A stretch of DNA of 64,000 bases from Caballeronia temeraria. GTDB taxonomy: Bacteria > Pseudomonadota > Gammaproteobacteria > Burkholderiales > Burkholderiaceae. Below the pieces are notes generated by a model. That model had not been told where the DNA came from, searched no databases, and saw only the letters and a list, made by a program, of their open reading frames with translations. Shown one piece after another: positions 41,735 to 51,026 of the stretch. Each line of letters opens with the position of its first letter. The first letter of the stretch is position 1. Position numbers and translations under genes: made by a program. The DNA lies in contig NZ_FCOI02000010.1 of NCBI RefSeq assembly GCF_001544795.2, positions 167,150-231,149 of the forward strand. The letters are read 5' to 3'.

Positions 41735-42205
41735 TCAACCGCACGGCTGCTGTGCCATTGCCTGCTTCATTTCCTCGGGCGTCATGTCGCGCGTGTGCGT
41801 CGCGACCGACCATTGATGGCCGAACGGGTCTTCCAGACGCCCGTAGCGGTCGCCCCAGAACATGTCGGCGACGGGCATCGTCACTTTCGCGCCGGCGGCT
41901 TCGGCCTGCTTCACGGTGGCGTCGGCGTCTTCGACATACAGGTGGATCGTGACCGGCGATCCCTTCAGCGCTTTCGGACCGACCGAGCCGAATTGCGGGA
42001 ATTCATCGACGAGCATGAGCGTCGAATCGCCGATTTTCACCATCGCGTGCATGAGCTTGCCGTCCGGCGCGGGCATGCGGCCCAGCTCGACGGCGCCGAA
42101 CGCGCGCTTGTAGAACTCGATCGCTTCCGCCGCGCCCGCGCAGACGAGATGCGGGGTCAGCGAATGCATGCCTTCGGGGATCGGCTTGACGGCGGGATTG
42201 GACAT
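41735..42205 (-). CDS. VOC superfamily protein (glyoxalase-like)
   Basis: A 156-residue glyoxalase/bleomycin-resistance-fold protein. LTPHLVCAGAAEAIEFYKRAFGAVELGRMPAPDG at the N-terminus, GDSTLMLVDEFP, and DMFWGDRYGRLEDPFGHQWSVATHTRD are typical of the PhnB-type VOC family. It has two beta-alpha-beta modules in one chain; specific substrate unknown. AGGAG precedes ATG 42205; longer frames start in noncoding DNA. First of a two-gene VOC operon, perhaps a gene duplicate of its neighbour, though the two differ strongly. Confidence 0.85.
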   Translation of the reverse strand: MSNPAVKPIPEGMHSLTPHLVCAGAAEAIEFYKRAFGAVELGRMPAPDGKLMHAMVKIGDSTLMLVDEFPQFGSVGPKALKGSPVTIHLYVEDADATVKQAEAAGAKVTMPVADMFWGDRYGRLEDPFGHQWSVATHTRDMTPEEMKQAMAQQPCG

Positions 42206-42346
42206 ATCGGCTCCTGTAATGAATGAGCGCGCCGGGTTTGGCGCGGTCTCATACCCTACAACGAATGGAGCAGCCGTCAATCGACAAAACGGCGCATGGG
42301 GCTGTCAAATTTCTGCAACCGCGTCCTGTCACGACAGGCGGATAGC

Positions 42347-44284
42347 TTATTTCGAATGCTCTTCCGCAAGCGATTGAATCAGGGCTTCGAGCCGCGAGAA
42401 ATTGACCGGCTTGGTCAGATGATCGCGAAAGCCCGCTTCGCGGCATCGGCGGATGTCTTCGTCCATGCCGTAGCCCGTGATCGCCACAGAGGGCTTGTCG
42501 GGCTGCAAGGTTTGCCACGCCCGCGCGATATCGAGCCCGCTGCCGTCCGGCAAGCCGATATCGCTGACGAGCAGATCGAATGGTCCGCCCTTCGCGCGTT
42601 CGAGCGCCTCCGCGACGGTGATCGCGACCGACACTTCGTGGCCGAGCATTTCGAGCACTTCGGCCATCGCCGACGATGTCTGCTCGTTGTCCTCCACGAG
42701 CAGCACCCTGAGCGCGCGGCCCTGCTCCTGGCGCGCGGCCTCGACGAGCGGCTCGTCGGCGCGCGTGGGCTGCATTTTCGCGAGCGGCAGCGTGAGCGTG
42801 AAGCGCGCGCCTGCGTCGCGGCCTTCGCTGTACGCCGACAGCGTGCCGCCGTGCTTCTGCGCGAGCGTGCTCGCGATGGCGAGGCCAAGGCCCAAGCCGC
42901 CGAACGAGCGCGTGATCGAATCGTCGGCCTGTTCGAACGCCGAGAAAATGCGCGGCAACGCTTCCGCACTAATGCCGATGCCGCTGTCCGTCACCGAAAC
43001 CGCGATCGTCGCCGGATCGGGATTCCATGTGCGCACGTCGATGCGCCCGCCCGCCGGCGTGAACTTCACCGCGTTCTTCATCAGATTCCAGACGATCTGC
43101 TGAAGCCGTGCGGCATCGCCGAGCACGATGAACTGGCCCGCGTCGAAATGCGTGTCGAGCGTGAGGCCTTTCGCGCGCAGATCGGCCTCGGACATGTCGA
43201 GCGCGCTCATCAGCAAGGTATCGAGCGCGACGCTCGCGAAATTGAGCGACAGCTTGCCGCGCGCGATGCTCGTCAGATCGAGCAGATCGTCGATGAGACG
43301 CGCCTCCAGCTCGACATTGCGGCGAATGAGATCGAGCGTCGGATGCGCCTCGCGCGACAGCGAATGCTTCATTTCGAGCAGACGCACCGCGGCGAGAATC
43401 GGCGTGAGCGGCGTGCGCAATTCATGCGACAGCACCGCCAGAAAATGGTCCTTCGCGCGATTCGCGGATTCGGCCTGATCCTTCGCGAGCCGCAGTGCGT
43501 CGGCGGCCATGTGCGCGTCGGTGGCGTCGCGCACGATCTTCGAGAAGCCGATCAGCTCGTCATGCTCGCTGCGGATTGCCGTCGTCACGCCCGACGCAAA
43601 GAACGAGTGGCCGTCCTTGCGCCAGAGCCAGCGATCGTCGCTTGCGCTGCCTTCGCGACGCGCCGTGTCCAGTTCGGCTTCGAACACGGCCGCCTCGCGA
43701 TCTTCCTGCGCGTAGAAGATGTTCGCGGACTGGCCGAGCACGTCCTGCGCCGGAAAGCCCAGAATGCGCTCCGACGCCGCGTTCCACGTGCGAATGCGCC
43801 CTTCGGGATCGAGCGTGATGACCGCGTAATCCTTCAGCGCGTCGATGAGCAAGCGGAAATGCGTCTCCGTCTCGCGCAACGCCCGCTCGACCGCGATGCG
43901 CTGCGCGCGTTCGGCGCTCTCGCGCATCGCGCGGCGCACGACGGCGGGCAGGCGCTGCAAACGCTGCTTCAGCACGTAATCGGTCGCGCCGCGCTTGAGC
44001 ATATCGACGGCATGCTCTTCACCCAGCAGACCCGACACGAAGATGAACGGCGTGTCCGGCGAGCGCTCGCTCGCGATGGTGAGCGCCTCGATGCCCGAAA
44101 ACGTCGGCATCACGAAGTCGGCCAAAATCACGTCGAAGCGCCTCTTCTCCAGTTCGGCGATGAAATTCGCGGAGTCGTACACGATCGACGCATCGACCGC
44201 ATAGTCCGCGCGTTCGAGCTGGGCGATCGTCAGCTCCGCATCGAGTGCGTTGTCTTCGACGAGAAGCAGATGCAGGGGCTGCAT
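42347..44284 (-). CDS. Hybrid sensor histidine kinase (REC-PAS-HisKA-HATPase-REC)
   Basis: A 645-residue soluble hybrid kinase. An N-terminal receiver (1-120; LLLVEDNALDAELT with phosphoacceptor in VILADFVMP), a PAS domain (about 140-260), a HisKA box (AVLSHELRTPLTPILAAVRLLE, about 284-305), an HATPase with N-box NLMKNAVKF and GGLGLGLAI, and a second receiver (about 520-640; DLLVSDIGLPDGSG). No membrane segment is seen. It starts 74 bp after the receiver-only regulator of the phytochrome operon, so phosphate may flow from BphP through REC domains into this kinase. Target unknown. Confidence 0.9.
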   Translation of the reverse strand: MQPLHLLLVEDNALDAELTIAQLERADYAVDASIVYDSANFIAELEKRRFDVILADFVMPTFSGIEALTIASERSPDTPFIFVSGLLGEEHAVDMLKRGATDYVLKQRLQRLPAVVRRAMRESAERAQRIAVERALRETETHFRLLIDALKDYAVITLDPEGRIRTWNAASERILGFPAQDVLGQSANIFYAQEDREAAVFEAELDTARREGSASDDRWLWRKDGHSFFASGVTTAIRSEHDELIGFSKIVRDATDAHMAADALRLAKDQAESANRAKDHFLAVLSHELRTPLTPILAAVRLLEMKHSLSREAHPTLDLIRRNVELEARLIDDLLDLTSIARGKLSLNFASVALDTLLMSALDMSEADLRAKGLTLDTHFDAGQFIVLGDAARLQQIVWNLMKNAVKFTPAGGRIDVRTWNPDPATIAVSVTDSGIGISAEALPRIFSAFEQADDSITRSFGGLGLGLAIASTLAQKHGGTLSAYSEGRDAGARFTLTLPLAKMQPTRADEPLVEAARQEQGRALRVLLVEDNEQTSSAMAEVLEMLGHEVSVAITVAEALERAKGGPFDLLVSDIGLPDGSGLDIARAWQTLQPDKPSVAITGYGMDEDIRRCREAGFRDHLTKPVNFSRLEALIQSLAEEHSK

Positions 44285-44358
44285 GATCTAGGCGTCCTCT
44301 TTAAAGGACGCTTGCGGGCGCACCGGACAGGGCGAAGTCATGAACATGGGCGCGGCCG

Positions 44359-44823
44359 TCATTGCGCCGGCGGCGGGCGGCGAAAGCGCGTCGAACCCGG
44401 CGGCGGTTCGTTGAGCACGGCCCAGAATACACCGAGATCGCTGATCGCTTCGACGAACTCGGCGAATTCCACCGGCTTCACCACATAGGCGTTCACGCCG
44501 AGCTCGTAGCTGCGTATGAGGTCCTGCTCCTCGCGCGACGAGGTCAGCATGACCACCGGCACGCTCTTGAGCGACGCATTCGAACGGATCATGTCGAGCA
44601 CTTCGAGGCCGTCGATCTTCGGCAGCTTCAGGTCGAGCAGAATCACGGCGGGATTGCCGGGCGCGCGCTCCTTCCACTCGCCTTCGGACGTGAGATAGTC
44701 GATGGCTTCCTGGCCGTCCCGCGCCACGATCACTTCGTTGGCGAGCTGACTCTTGTCGAGCGCGACGAGCGTGAGCTCGAGATCGTTCGGATTGTCTTCG
44801 ACGAGCAATATCGGTTTAAGCAT
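44359..44823 (-). CDS. Single-domain response regulator (Rcp1-like)
   Basis: A 154-residue receiver domain without output domain. ILLVEDNPNDLELTLVAL holds the acidic pocket, VILLDLKLPKIDGLEVL the phospho-Asp, VVMLTSS the conserved Thr and AYVVKPVEF the Lys. This group (Rcp1-like) is typical of regulators paired with bacteriophytochromes. Its ATG (44823) overlaps the end of bphP by eight bases, so translation is coupled. It likely relays phosphate from BphP. The C-terminal tail (PPPGSTRFRRPPPAQ) is Pro/Arg-rich. Confidence 0.92.
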   Translation of the reverse strand: MLKPILLVEDNPNDLELTLVALDKSQLANEVIVARDGQEAIDYLTSEGEWKERAPGNPAVILLDLKLPKIDGLEVLDMIRSNASLKSVPVVMLTSSREEQDLIRSYELGVNAYVVKPVEFAEFVEAISDLGVFWAVLNEPPPGSTRFRRPPPAQ

Positions 44824-47188
44824 GGTCTTTTCTTGACTTTGTATTTGGCGCGCCCTGTGTTCCAGTTGCATTGCGATAGTCGACCGGCAGCGAGAAATAA
44901 AACACCGCGCCCTCGCCCAGCCGTCCTTCGGCCCACGTGCGCCCGTCGTGACGCTCGACGATGCGCCGCACATTGGCCAGCCCGATTCCCGTGCCCTCGA
45001 ACTCTTCCGCCCGATGCAGCCGCTGAAACACGCCGAACAACTTCGCGCCGTACTTCATGTCGAAGCCGACGCCGTTGTCGCGCACGCCGATCACGTATTC
45101 ATCGCCGTTGCGGTTGGCGAATATCTCGATTTTCGCCGATTCCCGCGTCCGCGTATATTTCACCGCGTTCGAAATCAGGTTGCGCACTGCGAGCTGGAGG
45201 AACGCGGCGTCACCGGTGACGCGCGGCAGATCGCCGATCATCCATTCGATGTCGCGCCCCGAGCCTTCCACCTCGAATTCCTGCACGACGCCGCGCACGA
45301 GCTGACCGAGATCGACCGGCGCGGGCCTTAGCGCGGCGCGGCCCATTTGCGAGAAGGTCAGCAGATCGTCGACGAGCGTGCCTGCGAAGCGCGCCGAATC
45401 GAGCATGTTGTTCAGAAAGCGCCGGCTCTTGTCCGACATGCGCTCGCCTTCCTGCTCGCGCAACAGATCGCCGTATCCCGCGATATGGCGCAGCGGCGCG
45501 CGCAGGTCGTGCGACACCGAATACGAAAACGCTTCGAGTTCCTTGTTCGCGCGGGCGAGTTCGGTCGCGAGTTCGGCGCGCTCTTCCGCGCGCCGCAACA
45601 CGATATTCAGCAACGCGCCGCGCAACTCGCCGGCGATTTCGAGTTCACCCTGACGCCACATCGCGGAATGACCGCGCACCGTTTCGAGCCACGGCGAGAA
45701 GTTCGTGCGCGGCGCGCTCGCGCCATCCGCGCCTTCGATCTTGACCGGCTCGCCCGCCCACTTGATGGTCTGCATCAGTTCGGGTCTGAACCACAGCAGA
45801 TAGTTGCGAAAAATCTGCGAGACCGGCACCGCGAGCACGCCGCACGCCTTGTCCTCGTGCGCCTTGGCCGGCGGCCATTCGCGGGCGAGCGAATCGGTCG
45901 CCCATACGCCGGTGGTGTGCTCCGCGAGCCAGTGCGTGAGCGCGCGCACGGTGTCCTCGTCGGGTGTCGAGCCGAGCAGCGTGATCTGATCGTCGAAGAT
46001 GATCGCCGCGCCCGCCGAACGCGCGAAGCTCAGCACATCGTTCGGCACGGCCTGCAAACCGGCAACGAAATTCTCGTGCTCGCCCATCGCCGAAATCAGG
46101 CGGCCCATCGTGCGGCGCAAAGCGGTCAGATACTCGCCCTCGGCGCGCTCTTCCTTCGCTTCGATCTGCAAGGACAGCATGTGCCCGAGATGTTCGACCG
46201 CGACGCGCGTGTTGAACGGCACGATGCGCGCGCGGTGATCGTGACACGAGACGAGTCCCCACAACTGCCCGCGCACGACGATCGACACCGACATCGACGC
46301 ATGCGTGCCCATGTTGCGCATGTACTCCAGATGCACGGGCGAGAAGCTGCGCAGCGTGGCGTAGGTGAGATCGGTCGGACGGCCGGTGACGGGATTGAGA
46401 CTCGGCACGAGCCGCGCGGGCGTGTAATCGACATCGGCGACGAGGCGGATGCGGTTCTTCAGATACAACGCGCGCGCCTGACGCGGAATGTCGGACGCCG
46501 GAAAGAACTGATGCAGGAACGACGGATAGCCCTCGTCGCGATCTTCCGCGAGCACATGGCTGCGGCCTTCCTCATCGAAGCTGTAGAGCATCACGCGACC
46601 GAAGCCCGTGATCGCGCGCACTTCGCGCACGGCCAGTTCGGCGAGCGCCTGCACGCTCGGCGCTTCCTGAAGCCCGCGTGCGAACGTGCGCACGAGCGGA
46701 TACATCGAGGCGAACGCGTCGCCCGTCGCGGCGGCGGCTTCCATCTCAACGATAAGCATGCCGTCATGACGATGCATCGTGATATCGAAGCGCAGCGGGT
46801 TTTCGGACGACGGCGGCGTGACGTCGAGCGGACCGATATAGAGCGGCGCGTCGTCGAGCGCGGAGCCTGCCGCCGCCCGCGCGACGCGTTGCGCGCCCGC
46901 CGCGCCGAGCACGGCATCGAGCGGCTCGCCCAGCAAGCCTTCGACGCTCGCGTTCGTCAGCGCAGCAAGGTTCTCGCTCGCCTGCACGATGCGCAGATCG
47001 TCGCGCAGGACGAGCAAAAAGCCATGCGGCTGGATGCCGCCGGGGATGTGGATCGGCTCGGCATCGCAGTCCTGGCTCGCAATGCCCGAACTGAGCGTGC
47101 GCCGGCGCGCTTCGGCATCGGGCGGTCCTTGCGATGGGTCGTGCAACGCCTCCGCGCCGATGGGCGGCTCGCTCGCGGACTCGCTCAT
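44816..47188 (-). CDS. bphP: Bacteriophytochrome histidine kinase (BphP)
   Basis: A 790-residue red/far-red photoreceptor. C41 in SQDCDAEPIHIPGGIQPHG is the biliverdin-binding Cys before the PAS domain (about 35-145). The GAF domain (about 170-340) has FFPASDIPRQARALY, with the DIP-type chromophore-pocket motif. The PHY domain follows (about 350-530), then HisKA (SVSHDLRAPLRHIAGYGDLL) and HATPase (NLISNAVKY, DNGVGFDMKY, GTGIGLANVRRIVERHDG). ATG 47188 overlaps the bphO TGA by four bases, and its end overlaps the regulator gene. Operon order is bphO-bphP-response regulator. Confidence 0.96.
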   Translation of the reverse strand: MSESASEPPIGAEALHDPSQGPPDAEARRRTLSSGIASQDCDAEPIHIPGGIQPHGFLLVLRDDLRIVQASENLAALTNASVEGLLGEPLDAVLGAAGAQRVARAAAGSALDDAPLYIGPLDVTPPSSENPLRFDITMHRHDGMLIVEMEAAAATGDAFASMYPLVRTFARGLQEAPSVQALAELAVREVRAITGFGRVMLYSFDEEGRSHVLAEDRDEGYPSFLHQFFPASDIPRQARALYLKNRIRLVADVDYTPARLVPSLNPVTGRPTDLTYATLRSFSPVHLEYMRNMGTHASMSVSIVVRGQLWGLVSCHDHRARIVPFNTRVAVEHLGHMLSLQIEAKEERAEGEYLTALRRTMGRLISAMGEHENFVAGLQAVPNDVLSFARSAGAAIIFDDQITLLGSTPDEDTVRALTHWLAEHTTGVWATDSLAREWPPAKAHEDKACGVLAVPVSQIFRNYLLWFRPELMQTIKWAGEPVKIEGADGASAPRTNFSPWLETVRGHSAMWRQGELEIAGELRGALLNIVLRRAEERAELATELARANKELEAFSYSVSHDLRAPLRHIAGYGDLLREQEGERMSDKSRRFLNNMLDSARFAGTLVDDLLTFSQMGRAALRPAPVDLGQLVRGVVQEFEVEGSGRDIEWMIGDLPRVTGDAAFLQLAVRNLISNAVKYTRTRESAKIEIFANRNGDEYVIGVRDNGVGFDMKYGAKLFGVFQRLHRAEEFEGTGIGLANVRRIVERHDGRTWAEGRLGEGAVFYFSLPVDYRNATGTQGAPNTKSRKDHA

Positions 47189-47811
47189 GTAGCCGCTCCC
47201 GACGCCGGCTGTGAAGCATCGACATCGACTGCTTCGCGACACAGCCACGCGTGCAGGCTGTCGAAGGTCGCGATGGCGGCCTTCACGGCATCGTCGTACT
47301 GGAGCGCGGGCACGCTCGCCGCCGCCGTCGCGCGAAACGCGTTCCACATGCTGCCGGTGCGCGGGCCGTAGCCGTCGAAATACGTATTGCCGACGCCCGG
47401 CGCGAGATCGAGACGCTCGGCGACATGCGGCGCGATGAAGCGGCCGCCGAGCGTGCTGCCTTCCATTACGTACATCGAGCCGAATGCATCGCCGATGTCA
47501 TGCATGGGCGGAAGATCGTCGTGTCCGGCTTGCGGCACCGATACGTTGAACTGCTTATCGCCCGTCAACGCGATGAGATCGGCGGCGAGCAGCGACGTCT
47601 TGCGGCGCGCGTCGAAGAAGTCCGCGAGCGATGCCGGCATGCAGGCGCCCGCCGCATCTTCCCAGGGCGCGACATAGCCATAGAATCGTTCGAGCAGCGC
47701 GATATATTCGTCGCGCTGCAGGTCGTCCCGCATCAGGTCGAGCGCATGCTCGAGCCGCGCATGGCACGCGGCGGTTTCGTTCTTCAGACGGGACAGAAGG
47801 TCGAGTTGCAT
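47185..47811 (-). CDS. bphO: Heme oxygenase for phytochrome chromophore synthesis (BphO)
   Basis: A 208-residue heme oxygenase-like protein that opens heme to biliverdin IXalpha, the BphP chromophore. The proximal histidine is probably in ETAACHARLEHALD (about residues 12-25), and GDAFGSMYVMEGSTLGGRFIAPHV is the distal-helix block of BphO proteins. It is the first gene of the phytochrome operon; TGA overlaps the bphP start. ATG 47811 has no clear Shine-Dalgarno. A near-perfect inverted repeat (47834-47868) lies 23 bp upstream. Confidence 0.93.
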   Translation of the reverse strand: MQLDLLSRLKNETAACHARLEHALDLMRDDLQRDEYIALLERFYGYVAPWEDAAGACMPASLADFFDARRKTSLLAADLIALTGDKQFNVSVPQAGHDDLPPMHDIGDAFGSMYVMEGSTLGGRFIAPHVAERLDLAPGVGNTYFDGYGPRTGSMWNAFRATAAASVPALQYDDAVKAAIATFDSLHAWLCREAVDVDASQPASGAAT

Positions 47812-47833
47812 GTTTCGTTAAATTGGCTTTGGG

Positions 47834-47868
47834 ACGCGGGCATCGGAAGGGCTTACCGATTCCCGCGT
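47834..47868. promoter_or_regulatory. Strong inverted repeat just upstream of bphO
   Basis: ACGCGGG-C-ATCGG (47834-47846) and CCGAT-T-CCCGCGT (47856-47868) are complementary over 12 of 13 bases, with a nine-base loop. The distance to the bphO start, 23 bp, suits an operator or an mRNA hairpin that limits translation. No regulator gene is adjacent. Confidence 0.45.
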
Positions 47869-47996
47869 ACCGCGCACGCGCATATCGGTAGAAAAAACGC
47901 GGCAAACGTTGTGCTCGAGACCCGCTCACGATTAACGATTCATTCTACGCAAGCGGCCCGCGCGGTGCCATTCGGACAGGCTTTTCACCATACGGT

Positions 47997-48299
47997 TCAT
48001 CGCTTCTTCGCGCCGGCGTCGTCGCTATTCGCGTTCGCGTGGGAATCGCGCTGCGTGTCGCGCTGATAGTCGTCGCCGCCGCGTCGATCCGTATCGACGA
48101 GACCGCGTTCGATGTCCTCATGCGCCTGCTTGCCGACATCGCGCGCGCCATGCTCGTGCTGCGATTCGACGTTCTGATCCGCTTCATGCGGCAGCGGCGC
48201 GTTCGATGCATCGTCGCGCGACTGCTTCTCGCGATCCTTGCTCGCCATTTCGCGTCCACGTTCGGGCACGCTCTCCGGTGCTGCATTCGACTGCTTCAT
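47997..48299 (-). CDS. Small, very hydrophilic hypothetical protein
   Basis: A 100-residue protein rich in Glu, Asp, Arg, Lys, Gln and His (MKQSNAAPESVPERGREMASKDREKQSRDDASNAP...), predicted to be disordered, without signal peptide or known domain. GGGAG lies eight bases before ATG 48299, a good Shine-Dalgarno. It begins 32 bp after ligD on the same strand, so it may be the third gene of the ku-ligD transcript. Low-complexity hydrophilins often relate to stress or desiccation; here that is only a guess. Confidence 0.55.
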   Translation of the reverse strand: MKQSNAAPESVPERGREMASKDREKQSRDDASNAPLPHEADQNVESQHEHGARDVGKQAHEDIERGLVDTDRRGGDDYQRDTQRDSHANANSDDAGAKKR

Positions 48300-48331
48300 G
48301 ATCGTCTCCCTGAGCGAACCTGAATGAACAC

Positions 48332-51022
48332 TCACTTGCGCGACCCGGTCAGCCCGAGCCGCTTCTTCATGTCCGCCGTGATCCGTTGACGGGACTTGCC
48401 GTAGCCCGCCCACGGATCGCCTTTCAACGCATCGAGCCGCTCGCGCACGTTGCCGATATGCCATTGATCGCCGCTTTTCACATCGTCGAGTTCGTCCCAG
48501 GAAATCGGCATCGATGCGCCGAGCCCCGGCCGCGCCCGCAGCGAGAATGCGGCGACCGTGCTCGATCCGCGGTTGTTGCGCAGATAGTCGATGAAGATCT
48601 TGCCCTTGCGATTCTGCATGCCCATCTTCGCGGAAAAGAGCTTGGGCAGCGTGCTCGCCATATGCTGCGCGACGGCCTGCGAGAAGTCCTTCATGTCGTC
48701 CCAGCTCGCATGTTTCGCGAGCGGCACGACCACGTGAAAGCCTTTCCCGCCGCTCGTCTTGCAGAACGATGCGAGACCGAGTTCGACGAGCAGATCTTTC
48801 GTGAGCCGCGCGGCCTCGATCATGCGCTCCCAGCCGACGCCTTCGCCCGGATCGAGATCGAACACCATGCGATCCGGCTTCTCGATGTTCGATGCCACCG
48901 CATTCCACGTATGCAGTTCGATCGTGCCCATCTGCGCCGTGCCGACGAGCGCCTTCGATGATTCGATGGTGAGCAGCGGCGGATGCCCCGGATCGATATC
49001 GGGATGCTGCGTGATGTGCGGAATCGCGAGCTTTGCGCTGTGCTTCTGAAAGAACAGTTCGCCGCCGATGTCCTCCGGCGCGCGCACGAGCGACACCGGC
49101 CGGTCCTTCAGATGCGGCAGCATCCAGTCGGCGACTGATGCGTAATACTCGACGACATCGAGCTTGGTCAGCCCCGTCGATTTATCGATCACGCGATCCG
49201 GATGGCTGATCTTCACGCCTTCGATTTCGGCCGAACTCGCCTTGGTCTTCTTTGCGGCGGTGCTCTTTTTCGCCGCGACTTTCTTCGCCGCCACCGGCTC
49301 TTCCTTCACGATCTGACGCGCGGGTTTATCGTCGCGCAGACTGACGAACGATGCTTGTCGCACGATCCGCTCCTTGGTCCATTCCGCGAAATTGCATTCG
49401 GCCACGAGTTCGGGCTTCACCCAGTGCACGCGCGTGCGGCTGCGTTCCTGCGGCTCGCTGGCAAAGGGCATGCGTTGGGTCTCGCGCTTGTCGAGTTCCT
49501 TCTTCACCGCGACGAGCATCGCGTGATCGAAACCCGTGCCGACGCGGCCCGCGTACTGCAGCTTGCCGTGCGTATCGTAGACGCCGAGCAGAAGCGCGCC
49601 GAAGTGCCCGCGGCTGCCCGATGGCTCCGAGTAGCCGCCGATCACGAACTCCTGTCGACGCCGGCACTTGAGCTTGATCCACGAATGGCTGCGACCCGAG
49701 ACATACGTGCTGTCGATGCGCTTGCCGATGATGCCTTCCAGCGCCATGTCGCACGCGCTCTTCAGAAGCTCTTCGGCGTGAAAGGCGAAATCCTGCGAAT
49801 AGCGCAGCACCGGATCGTCGACCGGTTCGATGAGCGCCTTCAGAATCGCGCGCCGCTGCACGAGCGGCACGTGGCGCAGGTCGTAGCCGTTCAGAAACGG
49901 CACGTCGAAGAAATACACGACGATGTCTTGCGGACGACCGGCATCGAACGCGTTTTGCAGCGCCTGAAAATCCGGCAGGCCGCGTTCGTCGAGCACCACG
50001 GCTTCGCCGTCGAGCCAGCCGCTTTCGATATCGAGCCTGTCGAGCGCCGTGATCTGCTTCGAGAATTTCGCGGTCCAGTCGTTGCCGTTGCGCGTATAGA
50101 TGCGAATCTCGCGCTTCGTCTTCATCGTTTCGATGCGCACGAGCACACGATAGCCATCGAATTTTATTTCGTAGGCCCAATCATTTCCGCTCGGCGCGGT
50201 ATCGAGCAGCGTCGCGAGTTGCGGCTTGAACGTCGCCGGCAGCTTCGCCTTGACGGCGCCTTCGATCGCCGGTTCGTGCGACAGCGTGCGCAACGATTCG
50301 GCGCTGCGATTCGCGACGATATCCGGATGCGCGTGGCCGTCTGCCGCTTTAGCCGTGGCCTTGCGCGTCGTGGTTTTCTTTGCGCTCGTCTTGCGTTCGG
50401 TGCGCTCGCGTAACGCGCCGCTCTTGTCGCGCGCGCCGAGCGACGCCGACATCACACTGCCCGGCTTCTTCAGCAGAATGTCGTATTCGGCTTCGGGCCG
50501 CGCTTCGTCGTCGCGTTCCTTGATGAGGAGCCACTGCTCCTTGTCGCCGCTGCCGCGCATATGGCTTTTCACGAGCGTCCAGCCGCCGTGCAGCTTTTCG
50601 CCGTCGAGCGTGAACTTGAGCTTGCCCTTCGCGTACTCGCGCGCCGCCTCTTCGACGCTGCCCGATTGCGGCGCCCACGTTCCGCGATCCCACACGATGA
50701 CGCTGCCCGCGCCGTAATTGCCCTCGGGAATCTCGCCTTCGAACGAGCCGTAGTCGAGCGGATGATCCTCGACGTGCACCGCGAGCCGCTTCACCGACGG
50801 ATCGAGGCTCGGCCCCTTGGGCACCGCCCATGACTTGAGCGCGCCGTCGAGTTCGAGACGAAAGTCGTAGTGCAGGCGGCGCGCGTCGTGTTCCTGGATC
50901 ACGAAGGACAATGTGCTTTGCGCGGATTTTTTCGCGCGCGCAGTACGCTTTGCCGCGCCGGACGGCTCCGGCGTCTTGTCGAAACGCCGCATCCGTTGAT
51001 AGGTGTCGAGTTTCTCGGCCAT
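48332..51022 (-). CDS. ligD: ATP-dependent DNA ligase LigD (phosphoesterase-ligase-polymerase)
   Basis: An 896-residue NHEJ enzyme. Domain order: 3'-phosphoesterase (about 35-190; HYDFRLELDG with metal-binding His/Asp), a Lys/Ala-rich linker, ATP-dependent ligase (about 255-560; adenylated Lys in YEIKFDGYRV), a second Lys/Ala-rich linker, and a primase-like polymerase (about 600-890; VFDLDPGEGVGW with the metal-binding Asp pair, HVVVPL). This is the Pseudomonas-like order. ATG 51022 lies five bases after the ku stop, so the genes are co-translated. It seals and fills double-strand breaks held by Ku. Confidence 0.95.
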   Translation of the reverse strand: MAEKLDTYQRMRRFDKTPEPSGAAKRTARAKKSAQSTLSFVIQEHDARRLHYDFRLELDGALKSWAVPKGPSLDPSVKRLAVHVEDHPLDYGSFEGEIPEGNYGAGSVIVWDRGTWAPQSGSVEEAAREYAKGKLKFTLDGEKLHGGWTLVKSHMRGSGDKEQWLLIKERDDEARPEAEYDILLKKPGSVMSASLGARDKSGALRERTERKTSAKKTTTRKATAKAADGHAHPDIVANRSAESLRTLSHEPAIEGAVKAKLPATFKPQLATLLDTAPSGNDWAYEIKFDGYRVLVRIETMKTKREIRIYTRNGNDWTAKFSKQITALDRLDIESGWLDGEAVVLDERGLPDFQALQNAFDAGRPQDIVVYFFDVPFLNGYDLRHVPLVQRRAILKALIEPVDDPVLRYSQDFAFHAEELLKSACDMALEGIIGKRIDSTYVSGRSHSWIKLKCRRRQEFVIGGYSEPSGSRGHFGALLLGVYDTHGKLQYAGRVGTGFDHAMLVAVKKELDKRETQRMPFASEPQERSRTRVHWVKPELVAECNFAEWTKERIVRQASFVSLRDDKPARQIVKEEPVAAKKVAAKKSTAAKKTKASSAEIEGVKISHPDRVIDKSTGLTKLDVVEYYASVADWMLPHLKDRPVSLVRAPEDIGGELFFQKHSAKLAIPHITQHPDIDPGHPPLLTIESSKALVGTAQMGTIELHTWNAVASNIEKPDRMVFDLDPGEGVGWERMIEAARLTKDLLVELGLASFCKTSGGKGFHVVVPLAKHASWDDMKDFSQAVAQHMASTLPKLFSAKMGMQNRKGKIFIDYLRNNRGSSTVAAFSLRARPGLGASMPISWDELDDVKSGDQWHIGNVRERLDALKGDPWAGYGKSRQRITADMKKRLGLTGSRK

Positions 51023-51026
51023 CGGC

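Noticed and set aside
45347..47371. 674-codon open frame opposite bphP
   Set aside because: Shadow of the bacteriophytochrome gene, which is certain from its domain motifs.
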